A DNA stretch of 64,000 bases from Rubrobacter tropicus (GCF_011492945.1 NZ_CP045119.1:744001-808000), one strand, 5' to 3'. Positions 1-8,722 are shown, numbered from the stretch's first letter. Notes: a model not told the origin generated them from the sequence alone. Made by a program: numbers and translations.

Positions 1-1
1 G

Positions 2-847
2 AGAACGGTTGCGCCGGGGCGGACTTCGGAGACGCCGGAGTTGTTACCGGGTTATTTCGCGCGAATCGACAAGGGCAGGTTGCTCTCACGGGAGGAGGAG
101 ATGGATCTCGCGCGGAGGGCGCAGGCCGGTGATCTTCGGGCGAGGCAGCGGCTCATCGAGAAGAACCTGAGGCTCGTGGTGAGCGTCGCAAAGAAGTACA
201 GGGGGCAGGGCTTGCCCTTCGAGGACCTCATCCAGGAGGGCAACCTCGGTTTGATGAAGGCCGTCGAGAAGTTCGATCCCGAAAAGGGTTGGAGGCTCTC
301 GACGTACGCGACGTGGTGGATCCGCCAGGGCGTGCAGCGCGCCGTCGCCGACAAGGGAAGGACGATCAGGGTGCCGGTGCACAGGGGCGACAAGGTCCGC
401 AAGATGGCCCGCACCTACAACGAGCTCTCCGCCGAACTGGAGCGGGAGCCCACCGACGAGGAGGTTGCCGGGCGGCTTGAGTGGCCCGTGGAGCAGGTGC
501 GAGATCTGAAGAGCTCCCTGTGGGACGCGACGAGCCTCAACCAGTCGCTCTCCTCAGATGGCGACGGTTCGGAGCTCGGCGAGCTCATCACCGACGAGCG
601 GTCCTCGGATACCGCCGGGGAGGTCATCAGCGAGATCGAGACCGCGGGCCTCGAAGAGGCCATCGGGCGGCTCCCGGAGCGTCACAGGACCGTCCTGATC
701 CGTCGCTACGGCCTCGGCGACGAGGGCGTCTCCACCCTGGCCGAGCTCAGCGACGAACTCGGCATCTCCCGCGAGCGCGTCCGCCAGGTCCAGCGGGAGG
801 CCGAGCGGATGCTCGCCACGAGCGAGTACGGCCGGGCGGCGGCCTAG
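2..847 (+). CDS. RNA polymerase sigma-70 family factor (RpoD-like, probably group 2), 5' end outside window
   Basis: Directs core RNA polymerase to promoters. In order: a region 1.2-like helix ending LLSREEE; region 2 with [24 protein letters not shown] and [10 protein letters not shown] (the -10 recognition and melting helix); a region 3 with RIPV-like [10 protein letters not shown]; and a region 4 helix-turn-helix ending [18 protein letters not shown]. The frame is open to the left edge. The first start inside the window is TTG at 41 (268 residues from there) with no clear ribosome site, so the gene probably begins upstream. Even so it is shorter than a housekeeping RpoD, and region 1.1 is not visible, which suggests an alternative primary-like (group 2) factor. 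A strong hairpin follows the stop. Confidence 0.9.
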   Translation, partial: RTVAPGRTSETPELLPGYFARIDKGRLLSREEEMDLARRAQAGDLRARQRLIEKNLRLVVSVAKKYRGQGLPFEDLIQEGNLGLMKAVEKFDPEKGWRLSTYATWWIRQGVQRAVADKGRTIRVPVHRGDKVRKMARTYNELSAELEREPTDEEVAGRLEWPVEQVRDLKSSLWDATSLNQSLSSDGDGSELGELITDERSSDTAGEVISEIETAGLEEAIGRLPERHRTVLIRRYGLGDEGVSTLAELSDELGISRERVRQVQREAERMLATSEYGRAAA

Positions 848-873
848 CGCCCAACGATCTACGACACCGACAC

Positions 874-914
874 GAAGCCGCCACGCGAACAGCGCGTGGC
901 GGCTTCAAGGTTTT
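874..914 (+). terminator. Terminator of the sigma factor gene
   Basis: A perfect 14-bp stem (874-887 with 893-906), loop AACAG, followed by AAGG and TTTT at 911-914. It lies 27 bases after the sigma factor stop codon. Confidence 0.8.
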
Positions 915-993
915 CAGGTTCCAAGGCTTTCAGGGGTGCCCGGTGGAGCGGGGTGCTGGCTTCCAACCCCTCAAAACCTCAAAGCCTCGAGAC
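907..993. repeat. Short-word inverted repeat R1 (8-mer class)
   Basis: Left arm (907-938) is built from words such as AAGG-TTTTCAGG-TTCCAAGG-CTTTCAGG. Right arm (964-993) is built from CCTCAAAA-CCTCAAAG-CCTCGAGA words, roughly the reverse complement. About 25 unique bases separate the arms. It starts where the terminator hairpin ends. Member of the repeat family described in the findings; here the period is nearer 8 than 7. Confidence 0.6.
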
Positions 994-1033
994 CTTCTGC
1001 ACGACGTAGCGAGGTCTCCACGCCAGCCGCTTC

Positions 1034-1067
1034 TATACTAGGAAGCCGCAAAGACTTCGACGAAAGG
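1034..1067 (+). promoter_or_regulatory. -10 box and ribosome site of the TPR gene
   Basis: TATACT at 1034-1039 is a near-consensus -10 box; no good -35 was found. AAAGG at 1063-1067 lies 6 bases before GTG 1074 and decides that start. Confidence 0.5.
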
Positions 1068-1073
1068 TTTTCC

Positions 1074-1397
1074 GTGGAGAACGCGCAGAACAGGATCGAC
1101 TACTTCGAGCGGATGCTGGCGGACAACCCGGAGAACCCGACGGGGCTGCTCGCGCTCGCCAACGAGTACAAGAAGGCCGGGCGCGACGAGGACGAGGCGG
1201 CCGTTCTCAAGAGGTACGTCGAGGCCAACGAGGACGAGGGCAACGCGTACCTGCGCCTGGGCGAGGTGTTGACGAAGTTGGGCCGGGAGGACGAGGCCAG
1301 GGAGGCCTACGGGACGGGCATTCGGCAGGCCGAGAAGTTCGGGCACAGCGGGATGGCCGAGGACCTCAGGCTCGCGCAGGTCCAGCTCGGGAGGTAG
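1074..1397 (+). CDS. Small tetratricopeptide-repeat protein
   Basis: A 107-residue, highly charged helical protein of two to three TPR-like helix pairs (FERMLADNPENPTGLLALANEYKK; then EDEGNAYLRLGEVLTKLGREDEAREAYGTGI, described here as motif A-Y-L-R-L-G...A-R-E-A-Y). It has no signal peptide or membrane segment, so it is a probable cytoplasmic adaptor. GTG 1074 was chosen because AAAGG precedes it by 6 bases. Upstream codons in frame run through the repeat R1 and the -10 box and are unlikely to be coding. Its partner is unknown. It stands alone between the sigma factor and the 2-oxoglutarate dehydrogenase genes. Confidence 0.75.
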   Translation: MENAQNRIDYFERMLADNPENPTGLLALANEYKKAGRDEDEAAVLKRYVEANEDEGNAYLRLGEVLTKLGREDEAREAYGTGIRQAEKFGHSGMAEDLRLAQVQLGR

Positions 1398-1398
1398 G

Positions 1399-1509
1399 CT
1401 TGAGGTTGCAGGTCGCCTGCTCCGCAGGCTCTCAGGCTTCAGGGTTGCGAGGTCGGGACCTGGACCCGCCGACCGAACCTGTAACCTGAAGCCTGTAGCC
1501 TGAAACCCG
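1399..1509. repeat. Short-word inverted repeat R2 (CAGGNNN class)
   Basis: CAGGCTTCAGG at 1433-1443 is a perfect inverted match to CCTGAAGCCTG at 1485-1495. Around it are 7-mers: CCTGTAA, CCTGAAG, CCTGTAG, CCTGAAA on the right and CAGG-rich words on the left. The element begins just after the TPR stop codon. The same 11-mer pair recurs in R6. Confidence 0.75.
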
Positions 1510-1563
1510 GCGTCGCGGCCTCCGTTGGTGGCGGTGTAAGAGAGAGCCCCTCTGGGGTAAAAC

Positions 1564-1587
1564 CATACCTGCCATGTGGGGTATCAT
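1564..1587 (+). promoter_or_regulatory. Possible promoter/operator of the 2-oxoglutarate dehydrogenase operon
   Basis: Between repeat R2 and the E1 gene lies TATCAT (1582-1587), a fair -10 box, overlapped by an inverted repeat ATACC (1565-1569) / GGTAT (1580-1584). No convincing -35. The rest of 1398-1712 apart from R2 shows nothing else recognisable. Confidence 0.3.
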
Positions 1588-1712
1588 AAAGAGGATCAAG
1601 TTGTCTTCTAGCCTTGCCAAAAGTGCTAAGCGGGGGGAGGCGGGGTTGGTGCCCCGTCTCCCCTCATGGACGCCTGGACTTCTCTGAAAAAGCAACGTGA
1701 GGGTGTGATCCT

Positions 1713-4577
1713 GTGGAGAGACAATCGGAGTACCAGTTTTACGGGCCCAACCTGGGCTACGTGCTCGAGTTGTACGAGAGGTATCGCGAAGACCCGAACT
1801 CCGTGGACGAGGGGGCTCGGGAGTTCTTCGAGTCCTGGAGCCCGCCGCGGTCCAACGGGGCGAACGGGAGTGCCGCGACGGCGTCGCGGGATCTCGAGCT
1901 CGACGTCGAGAAGGCCGTCGGGGCCTCCAAGCACGTCAGGCACATCAGGGACTTCGGGCACAGGGCGGCCAAGCTCGACCCGCTGGGCAGCGAGCCGCCC
2001 GGCGACCCGACGCTCGACCCCGAGTTCTACAGGATCACGGACGAAGACCTGGAGCACCTGCCGCCCCTCATCATCGGCGGCCCCATAGCCGAGAAGAGCG
2101 CGACGGCCAGGGAGGCGGTGGAGAAGCTCAGGAACCTCTACTGCAACACGACGGGCTACGACTTCGGCCACGTCCACGACCCGGACGAGCGGTTCTGGCT
2201 CAGGGAGGCCGTCGAATCCGGGCGCTTCTACAAGCGCATGGAGGGCGACGCCGCCAAACGCCTGCTCATGCGCCTGACGCGCATAGACACCTTCGAGAAG
2301 TTCCTGCACAAGTCGTTTCTCGGCCAGAAGCGTTTCTCCGTCGAGGGCAACGACATGGTCGTGCCGATGCTCAACCTGCTCGCCCGCCGGGCCACCGAGG
2401 GCGGCACGCCCGAGATGGTGCTCGGCATGGCCCACCGCGGGCGCCTGAACGTGCTCGCCCACGTGCTGGACAAGTCCTACTCCAGGATCTTCGGCGAGTT
2501 CCAGCAGCCGGATAAGGGCGAGTCCTCCTCCGCCGCGAGCCGTCCGGGCGACGCCTGGGTGGGCGACGTGAAATACCACCTCGGCATCCGGGGCTACCAC
2601 CTGAGCGACGCCGAGGCCGACGAGCAGGTCCTCGTCAACCTCGCGCCGAACCCGAGCCACCTCGAACACGTGAACCCCGTGGTAGAGGGCATGGCCCGCG
2701 CGGCGCAGGAGAAGCGCGACAACCCCGGCCCCCCGGTCAGGGACGAGGAGGCGTCGCTGCCGGTGCTCCTGCACGGCGACGCGGCGTTCCCGGGCGAGGG
2801 CGTCTCGGCCGAGACGCTCAACCTCAGCCGGCTGCCCGGTTACAGGACCGGCGGGACCATCCACATCATCACCAACAACCAGCTCGGGTTCACGACCGAG
2901 CGCCAGGACGCGCGCTCGACCACCTACGCGAGCGATCTCGCCAAGGGGTTCGAGATCCCGGTCGTCCACGTCAACGCCGACGACCCGGAGGCATGCCTGG
3001 CGGCGACCCGGCTGGCCTACGCTTACAGGGAGAGGTTCCACAAGGACTTCCTCATAGACCTGATCGGCTACAGAAGGTTCGGCCACAACGAGGGCGACGA
3101 GCCCGCCTACACGCAGCCGGTGATGTACCAGAAGATCAAAGACCATCCGACGGTGCGCGAGTTGTGGGCCGAAGAGATCGAGGCCAGGGGCGTCATCACG
3201 GCCGAGGAGGCCGAGCAGATGGTCGAGGAGGTCTTCTCCCGCATGGAGGAGGTCCGCCGGAAGCCCAAGGACGAGGTGGGCGACGACGACCTCGAGACCG
3301 AGCAGCCCCGCACCCCCGTCGTGGAGGTCCCCGAGACGGCCGTCCCGGCCGAGAAGCTCGTCGAGCTGAACGCCGCCCTCCTGGAGCGCCCCGAGGGCTT
3401 CACGCCGAACTCCAAGCTCGAGCGGCTCTTCCAGAAGACGCGGGCCAACCTAGGCAACGAGGGGGAGGACAGGATCGACTGGGCCCACGCCGAGGCGCTC
3501 GCCTTCGCCTCGCTGCTCTCCGACGGCGTCCCGATCCGGCTCACGGGCCAGGACTCCGAGCGCGGCACCTTCTCCCAGCGCCACCTCGTCCTGCATGACG
3601 AGAAGGTGGGCGAGGACTACGTCCCGATGCAGAACATCCCGCAGGCCAGGGCCTCCTTCGCCGTCCACAACAGCCCGCTCTCCGAGATAGCCGTGATGGG
3701 CTTCGAGTACGGCTACACGATGAACGCCGACGACGCGCTCGTTTTGTGGGAGGCCCAGTACGGGGACTTCGCGAACGTCGGACAGCCCATGATCGACCAG
3801 TTCATAGTCTCCGGCCAGGCCAAGTGGGGCCAGACCTCGGGCCTGGTAATGCTCCTGCCCCACGGCTACGAGGGGCAGGGCCCGGAGCACTCCAGCGCCA
3901 GGCTGGAGCGTTTCCTGCAGCTCGCGGCGATGGAGAACGTGCGGATCGCGAACCTTACGACCGCCGCCCAGTACTTCCACCTGCTCAGGGCGCACGCGCA
4001 GCTCAAGGAGAACAAGCGCCCGCTCATCATCATGGCGCCCAAGAGCCTGCTCCGGCACCCGATGGCGGGCTCCGGCCTCAAGGATCTCTCCGAGGGGCGT
4101 TTCCGGACAGTGCTCGACGACGAGGAGGCCAGGGGGCGTGCGGAGAACGTCGAGCGCCTGATCCTGTGCTCCGGCAAGTTCTACACGGAGCTCGTGGGGA
4201 GCGATTCCAGGGAGGAGGACGACTCGACCGCGGTGGTCAGGATCGAGCTCCTCTACCCCTGGCCCGAGGAGAGCGTTCGGGAGGTTATCGACGGCTATCC
4301 CAACCTGCGGGAGGTCGCCTGGGCGCAGGAGGAGCCCGCCAACATGGGCGCCTGGAGCTTCGTCCGGCCGCGCCTGGAGGAGCTTCTCGACGGGGAGGCG
4401 CCGCTCCGCTACGTCGGCAAGCCCGCCCGCCCGAGCCCGGCCCAGGGGTCGGCCAGGTACCACAAAGAAGAGCACGCGGCCATCGTGCGCGAGGCCTTCG
4501 AGGAGAACGGGGACGCGGGAAAAGACAAAGAGACCGTGGAGGCCACGCAGGACAGGGCCTCCGCCCCGAGCGCGTAG
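1713..4577 (+). CDS. sucA: 2-oxoglutarate dehydrogenase E1 component
   Basis: Thiamine-diphosphate enzyme that decarboxylates 2-oxoglutarate and passes the succinyl group to the lipoyl arm of E2 in the TCA cycle. It has 954 residues, the usual E1o length. The N-terminal YQFYGPNLGYVLELYERY segment is the E2-docking region. Then come GMAHRGRLNVLAHVL, the cofactor-binding stretch GDAAFPGEGVSAETLNLS followed by NNQLGF, RRFGHNEGDEPAYTQP, and near the C-terminus LLPHGYEGQGPEHSSARLERF. It lacks the N-terminal acyltransferase domain of the mycobacterial Kgd/OdhA fusion, in keeping with a separate E2 34 bases downstream. GTG 1713 is preceded by GTGAGGG. No E3 gene is in the window. Confidence 0.96.
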   Translation: MERQSEYQFYGPNLGYVLELYERYREDPNSVDEGAREFFESWSPPRSNGANGSAATASRDLELDVEKAVGASKHVRHIRDFGHRAAKLDPLGSEPPGDPTLDPEFYRITDEDLEHLPPLIIGGPIAEKSATAREAVEKLRNLYCNTTGYDFGHVHDPDERFWLREAVESGRFYKRMEGDAAKRLLMRLTRIDTFEKFLHKSFLGQKRFSVEGNDMVVPMLNLLARRATEGGTPEMVLGMAHRGRLNVLAHVLDKSYSRIFGEFQQPDKGESSSAASRPGDAWVGDVKYHLGIRGYHLSDAEADEQVLVNLAPNPSHLEHVNPVVEGMARAAQEKRDNPGPPVRDEEASLPVLLHGDAAFPGEGVSAETLNLSRLPGYRTGGTIHIITNNQLGFTTERQDARSTTYASDLAKGFEIPVVHVNADDPEACLAATRLAYAYRERFHKDFLIDLIGYRRFGHNEGDEPAYTQPVMYQKIKDHPTVRELWAEEIEARGVITAEEAEQMVEEVFSRMEEVRRKPKDEVGDDDLETEQPRTPVVEVPETAVPAEKLVELNAALLERPEGFTPNSKLERLFQKTRANLGNEGEDRIDWAHAEALAFASLLSDGVPIRLTGQDSERGTFSQRHLVLHDEKVGEDYVPMQNIPQARASFAVHNSPLSEIAVMGFEYGYTMNADDALVLWEAQYGDFANVGQPMIDQFIVSGQAKWGQTSGLVMLLPHGYEGQGPEHSSARLERFLQLAAMENVRIANLTTAAQYFHLLRAHAQLKENKRPLIIMAPKSLLRHPMAGSGLKDLSEGRFRTVLDDEEARGRAENVERLILCSGKFYTELVGSDSREEDDSTAVVRIELLYPWPEESVREVIDGYPNLREVAWAQEEPANMGAWSFVRPRLEELLDGEAPLRYVGKPARPSPAQGSARYHKEEHAAIVREAFEENGDAGKDKETVEATQDRASAPSA

Positions 4578-4610
4578 GTGGATGAGATCAGAGAGGTAAG
4601 GTGAACCGCC

Positions 4611-5915
4611 TTGGCGGATGAGATACACGTTCCGGAGCTCGGGGAGTCCGTCGCCGACGCGACCGTCGGGCGCTGGTTGAAGCAGGAGGGCGACGCCGTC
4701 TCGGCCGGAGACGCGCTCGTCGAGCTCGAAACGGACAAGATCAACTTCGAGGTGGAGGCCGAACACGACGGCGTCCTCGAGTCCATAGCGAAGGCCGAAG
4801 GCGACACGGTAACGGTCGGCGAGGTCATCGGAACTTTAGGCGAGGGCAACGGCTCGGCGCCGCAGCAGGAGGCCGAGGAAGAAGCCTCCGGCGAAGAAGA
4901 GGCGGCCGGGGAGCAGCCTGAGCCAGAGGCGGAAGCGGAGCAGGAGTCGCAGTCCGCAGCCGAGGAGACGAACGGACACAGGGAGGATGGGGGCGGGCGG
5001 GCCTCGCCCTCCGTGCGGAAGCTGGCCGAGGAGTACGGGGTCCAGCTGGCCGAGGTCTCGGGGTCCGGATCCGGCGGGCGCATAACGCGCGAGGACGTGG
5101 AGCGCCTGATCCGACAGCAGGGCGCGACCTCGGCCCCCGAGAAGCCCGCCGAGCCCGAGCAAGACGGCAAGGCGCAGCAGCCCGCCCCTCAGCCCGCGGC
5201 CCAGAACGGCCGGGCCGACCTCGAAGAGAGGGTCCGCGTCTCGCGCCGCCGCCAGACCATCGCCCAGCGGCTGGTCGAGTCCCAGCAGACCGCCGCGATG
5301 CTCACCACCTTCAACGAGGTGGACATGTCGGCGGTCATGGCCCTGCGCAAGCGGCGCAAGGAGTCCTTCCAGGAGCGTACCGGCGCCCGCCTCGGTTTCA
5401 TGAGCTTCTTCGCCAAGGCCGCCATCGGCGCCCTGAAGGCCTATCCCAAGGTCAACGCCGAGCTTCAGGGCAACGAGCTCGTCCTCAAGCACTACTACGA
5501 CCTCGGGGTCGCCGTCTCGACCGACGAGGGGCTCGTCGTCCCCGTCGTGCGCGACGCCGACCGCAAGAGCTTCGCCGAGATAGAAGGCGGAATAGCAGAT
5601 TTGGCTGTCAAGGCCCGCGAGGGCAAGCTCAAGCTGGAGGACCTCACCGGGGGGACGTTCACCATCACCAACGGCGGCATCTTCGGGAGCCTGCTCTCTA
5701 CCCCGATCCTCACCATGCCGCAAGTCGCGATACTCGGGATGCACAAGATCCAGGAGCGCCCGATGGTCGTCGACGGCGAGGTCCAGGTCCGCCCGATGAT
5801 GTACCTCGCCCTCTCCTACGACCACCGCGTCATAGACGGCGCGGAAGCGGTTGGCTTCCTGGTGCGCATCAAGGAACTCATAGAAGACCCGGAGTCGCTG
5901 CTGCTGGAGGGGTAG
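4611..5915 (+). CDS. sucB: Dihydrolipoyl succinyltransferase, E2 of the 2-oxoglutarate dehydrogenase complex
   Basis: Transfers the acyl group from lipoyl-lysine to CoA and forms the complex core. Domains: one lipoyl domain (1-77) with lipoyl-Lys43 in ETDKINFE; a long Glu/Ala linker; a peripheral-subunit-binding domain (about 130-167, [10 protein letters not shown]...[11 protein letters not shown]); and the acyltransferase core ending in the catalytic [12 protein letters not shown] 4611 is preceded by GAGAGGTAAGG, and the gene sits 34 bases after E1, so one operon is likely. Position next to the E1o gene supports succinyl rather than acetyl specificity; the sequence alone does not separate the two firmly. 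Confidence 0.92.
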   Translation: MADEIHVPELGESVADATVGRWLKQEGDAVSAGDALVELETDKINFEVEAEHDGVLESIAKAEGDTVTVGEVIGTLGEGNGSAPQQEAEEEASGEEEAAGEQPEPEAEAEQESQSAAEETNGHREDGGGRASPSVRKLAEEYGVQLAEVSGSGSGGRITREDVERLIRQQGATSAPEKPAEPEQDGKAQQPAPQPAAQNGRADLEERVRVSRRRQTIAQRLVESQQTAAMLTTFNEVDMSAVMALRKRRKESFQERTGARLGFMSFFAKAAIGALKAYPKVNAELQGNELVLKHYYDLGVAVSTDEGLVVPVVRDADRKSFAEIEGGIADLAVKAREGKLKLEDLTGGTFTITNGGIFGSLLSTPILTMPQVAILGMHKIQERPMVVDGEVQVRPMMYLALSYDHRVIDGAEAVGFLVRIKELIEDPESLLLEG

Positions 5916-5936
5916 TAAGGACTAGGTTTAACCTCT

Positions 5937-5961
5937 GGGGGCTCCTTCCGGGGCCCCCTTT
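5937..5961 (+). terminator. Terminator after the E2 gene
   Basis: Nine-bp GC stem 5937-5945 / 5950-5958 (one G-U pair), loop TTCC, then TTT. It ends 3 bases before the convergent vapC stop, so it could serve both strands. Confidence 0.75.
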
Positions 5962-5963
5962 GC

Positions 5964-6362
5964 TTACCCGAAGACTTCCACCTCGGCCCGTATTCCGGGA
6001 GCGCGGGCGAGCTTGGCATCGCGGGTGACGAGGGGAGCTTCGAGCGTCTCGGCGAGCGCGATGTAGGCGGCGTCGTAGGCCGAGATGTTGTCCCGAAGCT
6101 CCCAGACGCGGGGCAGCAGGGCGGTGTGGGGGTAGAGCGAAATGCTCAAGGTTGCGAGCCGACCCAGGGCCAGGCGCGCCCGACCAGGAGAGAGCGAGCC
6201 GTTCAGGGCGTAGCGTCTCAAAACGCTCGCGACTTCGACCTCGAAAAGGTGCGGGGCGTGCAGGTCGTCGCCTGCCCGGCCCATCCTCTCACGGATACGC
6301 GACGCGTCTGCGCCGCGGTTCAGCAGTACGGTCGCCGCCGCCGAAGCATCGAGCACTATCAA
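5964..6362 (-). CDS. vapC: VapC-type PIN-domain ribonuclease toxin
   Basis: Metal-dependent RNase of a type II toxin-antitoxin pair, expected to cut tRNA or other RNA when the antitoxin is lost. The 132 residues form one PIN domain with all four acidic positions: Asp5 (MIVLDASA), Glu43 (VEVASVL), Asp97 (AYDAAY) and Asp115 (LVTRDAKL). The cognate antitoxin is 6 bases upstream on the same strand, the standard vapB-vapC order. All catalytic residues are present, so the toxin looks active. Confidence 0.93.
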   Translation of the reverse strand: MIVLDASAAATVLLNRGADASRIRERMGRAGDDLHAPHLFEVEVASVLRRYALNGSLSPGRARLALGRLATLSISLYPHTALLPRVWELRDNISAYDAAYIALAETLEAPLVTRDAKLARAPGIRAEVEVFG

Positions 6363-6368
6363 GGCTCG

Positions 6369-6617
6369 TTAGCCGAGATCTCGCGGGTCGTCCGCGTCAC
6401 GCATCCGGCGGATCGTCACCTCAGGCGGCTCGTCCACCTCGACCGGCTCGTCACGACTCACCTTCTCAAGCCACTCTCTTATCGTGGGCTTTGCCGCTAC
6501 CTTCTCCACCTCCGAGAGGAGGTAGTCCGAGAGCGTCATGCCTTCTTGCGCCGCCCGGACCTTTAGCTTGCGGTGGAGGTCATCGGGGACGTTCCTGATC
6601 TGGATCATCTTCGTCAT
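6369..6617 (-). CDS. vapB: VapB/FitA-type ribbon-helix-helix antitoxin
   Basis: An 82-residue antitoxin. The N-terminal IQIRNVPDDLHRKLKVRAAQEGMTL.. stretch (about 5-45, given here in part) is an Arc/MetJ-like ribbon-helix-helix DNA-binding domain of the FitA kind. The acidic C-terminal tail is the likely toxin-wrapping region. ATG 6617 was chosen; an alternative ATG three codons later (6608) is possible. There is no Shine-Dalgarno upstream, and a -10-like box ends 5-8 bases before the ATG, so the mRNA may be leaderless. A perfect palindrome upstream is the probable autoregulatory operator. Confidence 0.9.
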   Translation of the reverse strand: MTKMIQIRNVPDDLHRKLKVRAAQEGMTLSDYLLSEVEKVAAKPTIREWLEKVSRDEPVEVDEPPEVTIRRMRDADDPRDLG

Positions 6618-6621
6618 GTGG

Positions 6622-6651
6622 AAAATAGTAACACATGTGCTGCACATGCAA
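6622..6651 (-). promoter_or_regulatory. vapBC promoter with palindromic operator
   Basis: On the minus strand, TTGCAT (6651-6646), an 18-base spacer and TATTTT (6627-6622). Inside the spacer is the perfect palindrome CATGTGCTGCACATG (6634-6648), 7-bp arms around one base. The placement suits repression by the VapB ribbon-helix-helix dimer. Confidence 0.6.
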
Positions 6652-6738
6652 AAAGTTGGGCCGGGCCTGTGCTTCTCTTGTCGCGGCTGATGTCGTAGCG
6701 TACATTGGGTTTTCGGACGGGGATACGTTAGGAGGAGC

Positions 6739-7236
6739 ATGGATCTCAGGGCCGTACAGAAGCCGTTGAAGGACAGGTACAGGAGCGAGCCTGGTTCGTC
6801 CAGGATCACGCTGGAGGCGAAGGCGAGCCAGGAGGACACCCCGATCTCCTGTTCCGTGGACATCGGTCGCGCCGTCTACGAGGCCCAGGCCCACGCGGGC
6901 GTCGGCGGCGCGGGCACGGCCGCCTGTTCGGGGGATCTTCTGCTCGGGGCGCTGGCCGCCTGCGCCCAGGTAACCTGCCAGATGGTCGCCGAAGCGATGG
7001 GCGTTGAGACGGAGCGGATAGAGGTGACGGTGACGGGCGAGATGGACCTCGCCGGAACCTTGGGCATCTCTAGAGACGTGCCGGTGGGTTTCGAGAGCAT
7101 CCGTACCCGTTTCGAGGTGGAGGCGCCCGGGGCGACGGCGGAAGAGTTGGAGGGGCTCAAGAAGAGGACGGAGCAGTACTGCGTCGTGTTCCAGACCCTC
7201 ACGCGGCCGCCGCGGCTCGACACGGAGTGGGCCTAG
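6739..7236 (+). CDS. OsmC/Ohr family protein (peroxide-reductase fold)
   Basis: OsmC-family proteins reduce organic or fatty-acid hydroperoxides with a Cys pair. Here Cys75 (LAACAQVTC) and Cys148 (TEQYCVVFQTL) occupy the expected places in a 165-residue protein; Cys80 is extra. AGGAGG at 6730-6735 fixes ATG 6739. It lies 4 bases before meaB and may be co-transcribed with it. The subfamily (OsmC, Ohr or YhfA-like) and the substrate cannot be decided here. Confidence 0.88.
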   Translation: MDLRAVQKPLKDRYRSEPGSSRITLEAKASQEDTPISCSVDIGRAVYEAQAHAGVGGAGTAACSGDLLLGALAACAQVTCQMVAEAMGVETERIEVTVTGEMDLAGTLGISRDVPVGFESIRTRFEVEAPGATAEELEGLKKRTEQYCVVFQTLTRPPRLDTEWA

Positions 7237-7240
7237 CGGG

Positions 7241-8181
7241 GTGGCGGAGGGCGATCTTGTCGAGAGGTTGCTCTCCGGCGACCGGCGGGCGCTTGCGCGG
7301 GTCATCTCCAAGATAGAGCGAGAAGACCCCGAGACGCCGGGGATTATCGAGGAGATCTACCCGAGGACCGGCAAAGCCCTGACCGTCGGCTTCACGGGGC
7401 CGCCGGGCGTCGGCAAGAGCAGCATAATCGCCAAGCTGATCGAGCTCTACCGCAAGGAAGACAAACGCGTCGGGGTGGTCTCCGTGGACCCTTCGAGCCC
7501 TTTCTCGAAGGGCGCCATCCTCGGGGACCGCATCCGGCTGTCGGACCATTTCCTGGACCCCGGTGTGTTTATCCGGTCCATGGGGAGCCGGGGCATCTCG
7601 GGGGCCTTGCCGGCGGCTCGAGGCTGGCGGCGATGGCGATGGAGGCCGCGGGGATGGACGTGGTGCTCTACGAGACCGTGGGCGTCGGTCAGGGCGAGGT
7701 CGAGGTGGCCTCGGCGGCTGACACGGTCGTGCTGGCGTTGCAGCCCGGGGCCGGGGACGCGGTCCAGGCATTGAAGGCCGGGGTCATGGAGATCGCGGAC
7801 GTCTTTTGCATCAACAAGGCGGACCACCCGAGGGCCAAGGGGGCCGCCTCCGAGGTAAGGTCCATACTGGAGATCGGGCAAGAGCTCGACCCCGACCCCT
7901 GGTTCCCGCCCATCGTCATGACCCGCGGCGACACCGGGGAGGGCGTCGAGGAGTTGAAGGAGGCGATCCACAAACACCGCTCCTACCTGGAGGAGAGCGG
8001 GAAGCTCGAAGACCGCCGCAGGGCCGCGCTCAAGAAGTTCGTGGTCGAGTGGGCGACGGACAGGCTGGAGAAGGAGATGCGCGGGCGCCTCGAACGCGAG
8101 GACACCGAGACCATGGAGAAGGTCTACGGCCGCGAGCTGGACCCGATTGCCGCCTCGGAGAGGATCTTCCGCAAGACGTAG
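7241..8181 (+). pseudogene. meaB: meaB (methylmalonyl-CoA mutase-associated GTPase), frameshifted
   Basis: MeaB/ArgK-type G3E GTPase that protects and reloads adenosylcobalamin mutases. The first part (7241 to about 7600) has the P-loop GPPGVGKSS and VVSVDPSSPFSKGAILGDR. The second part (about 7600-8181) continues in another frame with DVVLYETVGVGQGEVEV, the GTP-specificity motif NKAD and the C-terminal dimer helices. The break is at a run of five G (7600-7604): six G would restore the family sequence SMGSRGISGGLAGGSRLAA. This is either a one-base loss in the organism or a homopolymer sequencing error. The likely partner mutase is at 48,214. GTG 7241 follows the osmC stop by 4 bases. Confidence 0.85.
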
Positions 8182-8205
8182 CTCGCTCGCTTCGCGGGCT
8201 TGTCA

Positions 8206-8221
8206 GCGCGGCGCTCCGCGC
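8206..8221 (+). terminator. Possible terminator after meaB
   Basis: Stem GCGCGG/CCGCGC (8206-8211 / 8216-8221) with loop CGCT, 25 bases after the meaB stop. No T-run follows; repeat R3 begins directly. Confidence 0.35.
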
Positions 8222-8432
8222 CTCGTCAGCATTTCAGCCTGTCAGCAAGTCGTCGGTACACGTTACGCCCCGCGACAACGAAATCGATCCGCAATGCGCT
8301 GCCCTGTCGAGATTTGCGGGGCAAGAAGCTGAAATGCTGAAAGCGAGGACTGCGGAGGCGAAGCCGGGGCAGTCCGAAGCGTGCTGAAAGTGGAGCCCAC
8401 AGGGCGGAACGTGCTGACCAGCGGAGGCGTCA
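8222..8432. repeat. Short-word inverted repeat R3 (TCAGCNN class)
   Basis: CAGCATTTCAGC (8227-8238) is perfectly inverted as GCTGAAATGCTG (8328-8339), with about 90 unique bases between. The right arm continues with GCTGAAAG and GGAGGCGAAGCCGG words, also present in R4, R5 and R8, up to the stop codon of the DUF2256 gene. Confidence 0.75.
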
Positions 8433-8576
8433 GCCGGAGCGTGCTTCCTTCCGGCAGCGGGCGCTGCAGTAGACGACCGACTCCCAGTCGCGCTCCCACT
8501 TCTTGCGCCACCGGAACGACCGCCCGCACACCGGGCAAATCTTCTCGGGAAGGTTCCCTTTCTTTACGCCACGCAC
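8430..8576 (-). CDS. DUF2256 small zinc-ribbon-like protein
   Basis: A 48-residue basic protein read from GTG 8576 to TGA at 8432-8430. It has two Cys pairs, ICPVCGRSF and YCSARCRKE, around [12 protein letters not shown], which is the conserved pattern of DUF2256. The four cysteines probably bind zinc; no function is known. The frame has an upstream TAG three codons before the GTG, so no longer start exists. No clear ribosome site. Its last codons lie inside the repeat R3, and R4 lies upstream, so this gene is framed by repeats. Confidence 0.8.
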   Translation of the reverse strand: MRGVKKGNLPEKICPVCGRSFRWRKKWERDWESVVYCSARCRKEARSG

Positions 8577-8647
8577 GGCAGAAGTCTAGACGCCGCGGAC
8601 GCGCACCAGAGTAGTCTCTCTAACGATTCGGAACCACGCCACCAAAA

Positions 8648-8722
8648 AGCTGAAATGCTGACAGGCTGAAAGCGAAGCGTGCTGAAAGCGCAGGCGAAGC
8701 CGGAGCGTGCTGACAGACACGA
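8648..8722. repeat. Short-word repeat R4 (TCAGCNN class, one arm)
   Basis: Successive GCTGAAAT, GCTGACAG, GCTGAAAGCG, GCTGAAAGCG words, then GGCGAAGCCGGAGCG and GCTGACAG. It has the right-arm orientation and no clear left arm of its own; R3 may be its mate, with the DUF2256 gene between them. Confidence 0.65.

Noticed and set aside
1626-3146. A 506-residue minus-strand frame opposite 2-oxoglutarate dehydrogenase E1
   Set aside because: Antisense shadow of a certain gene; Val/Arg/Gly-rich with no domain.
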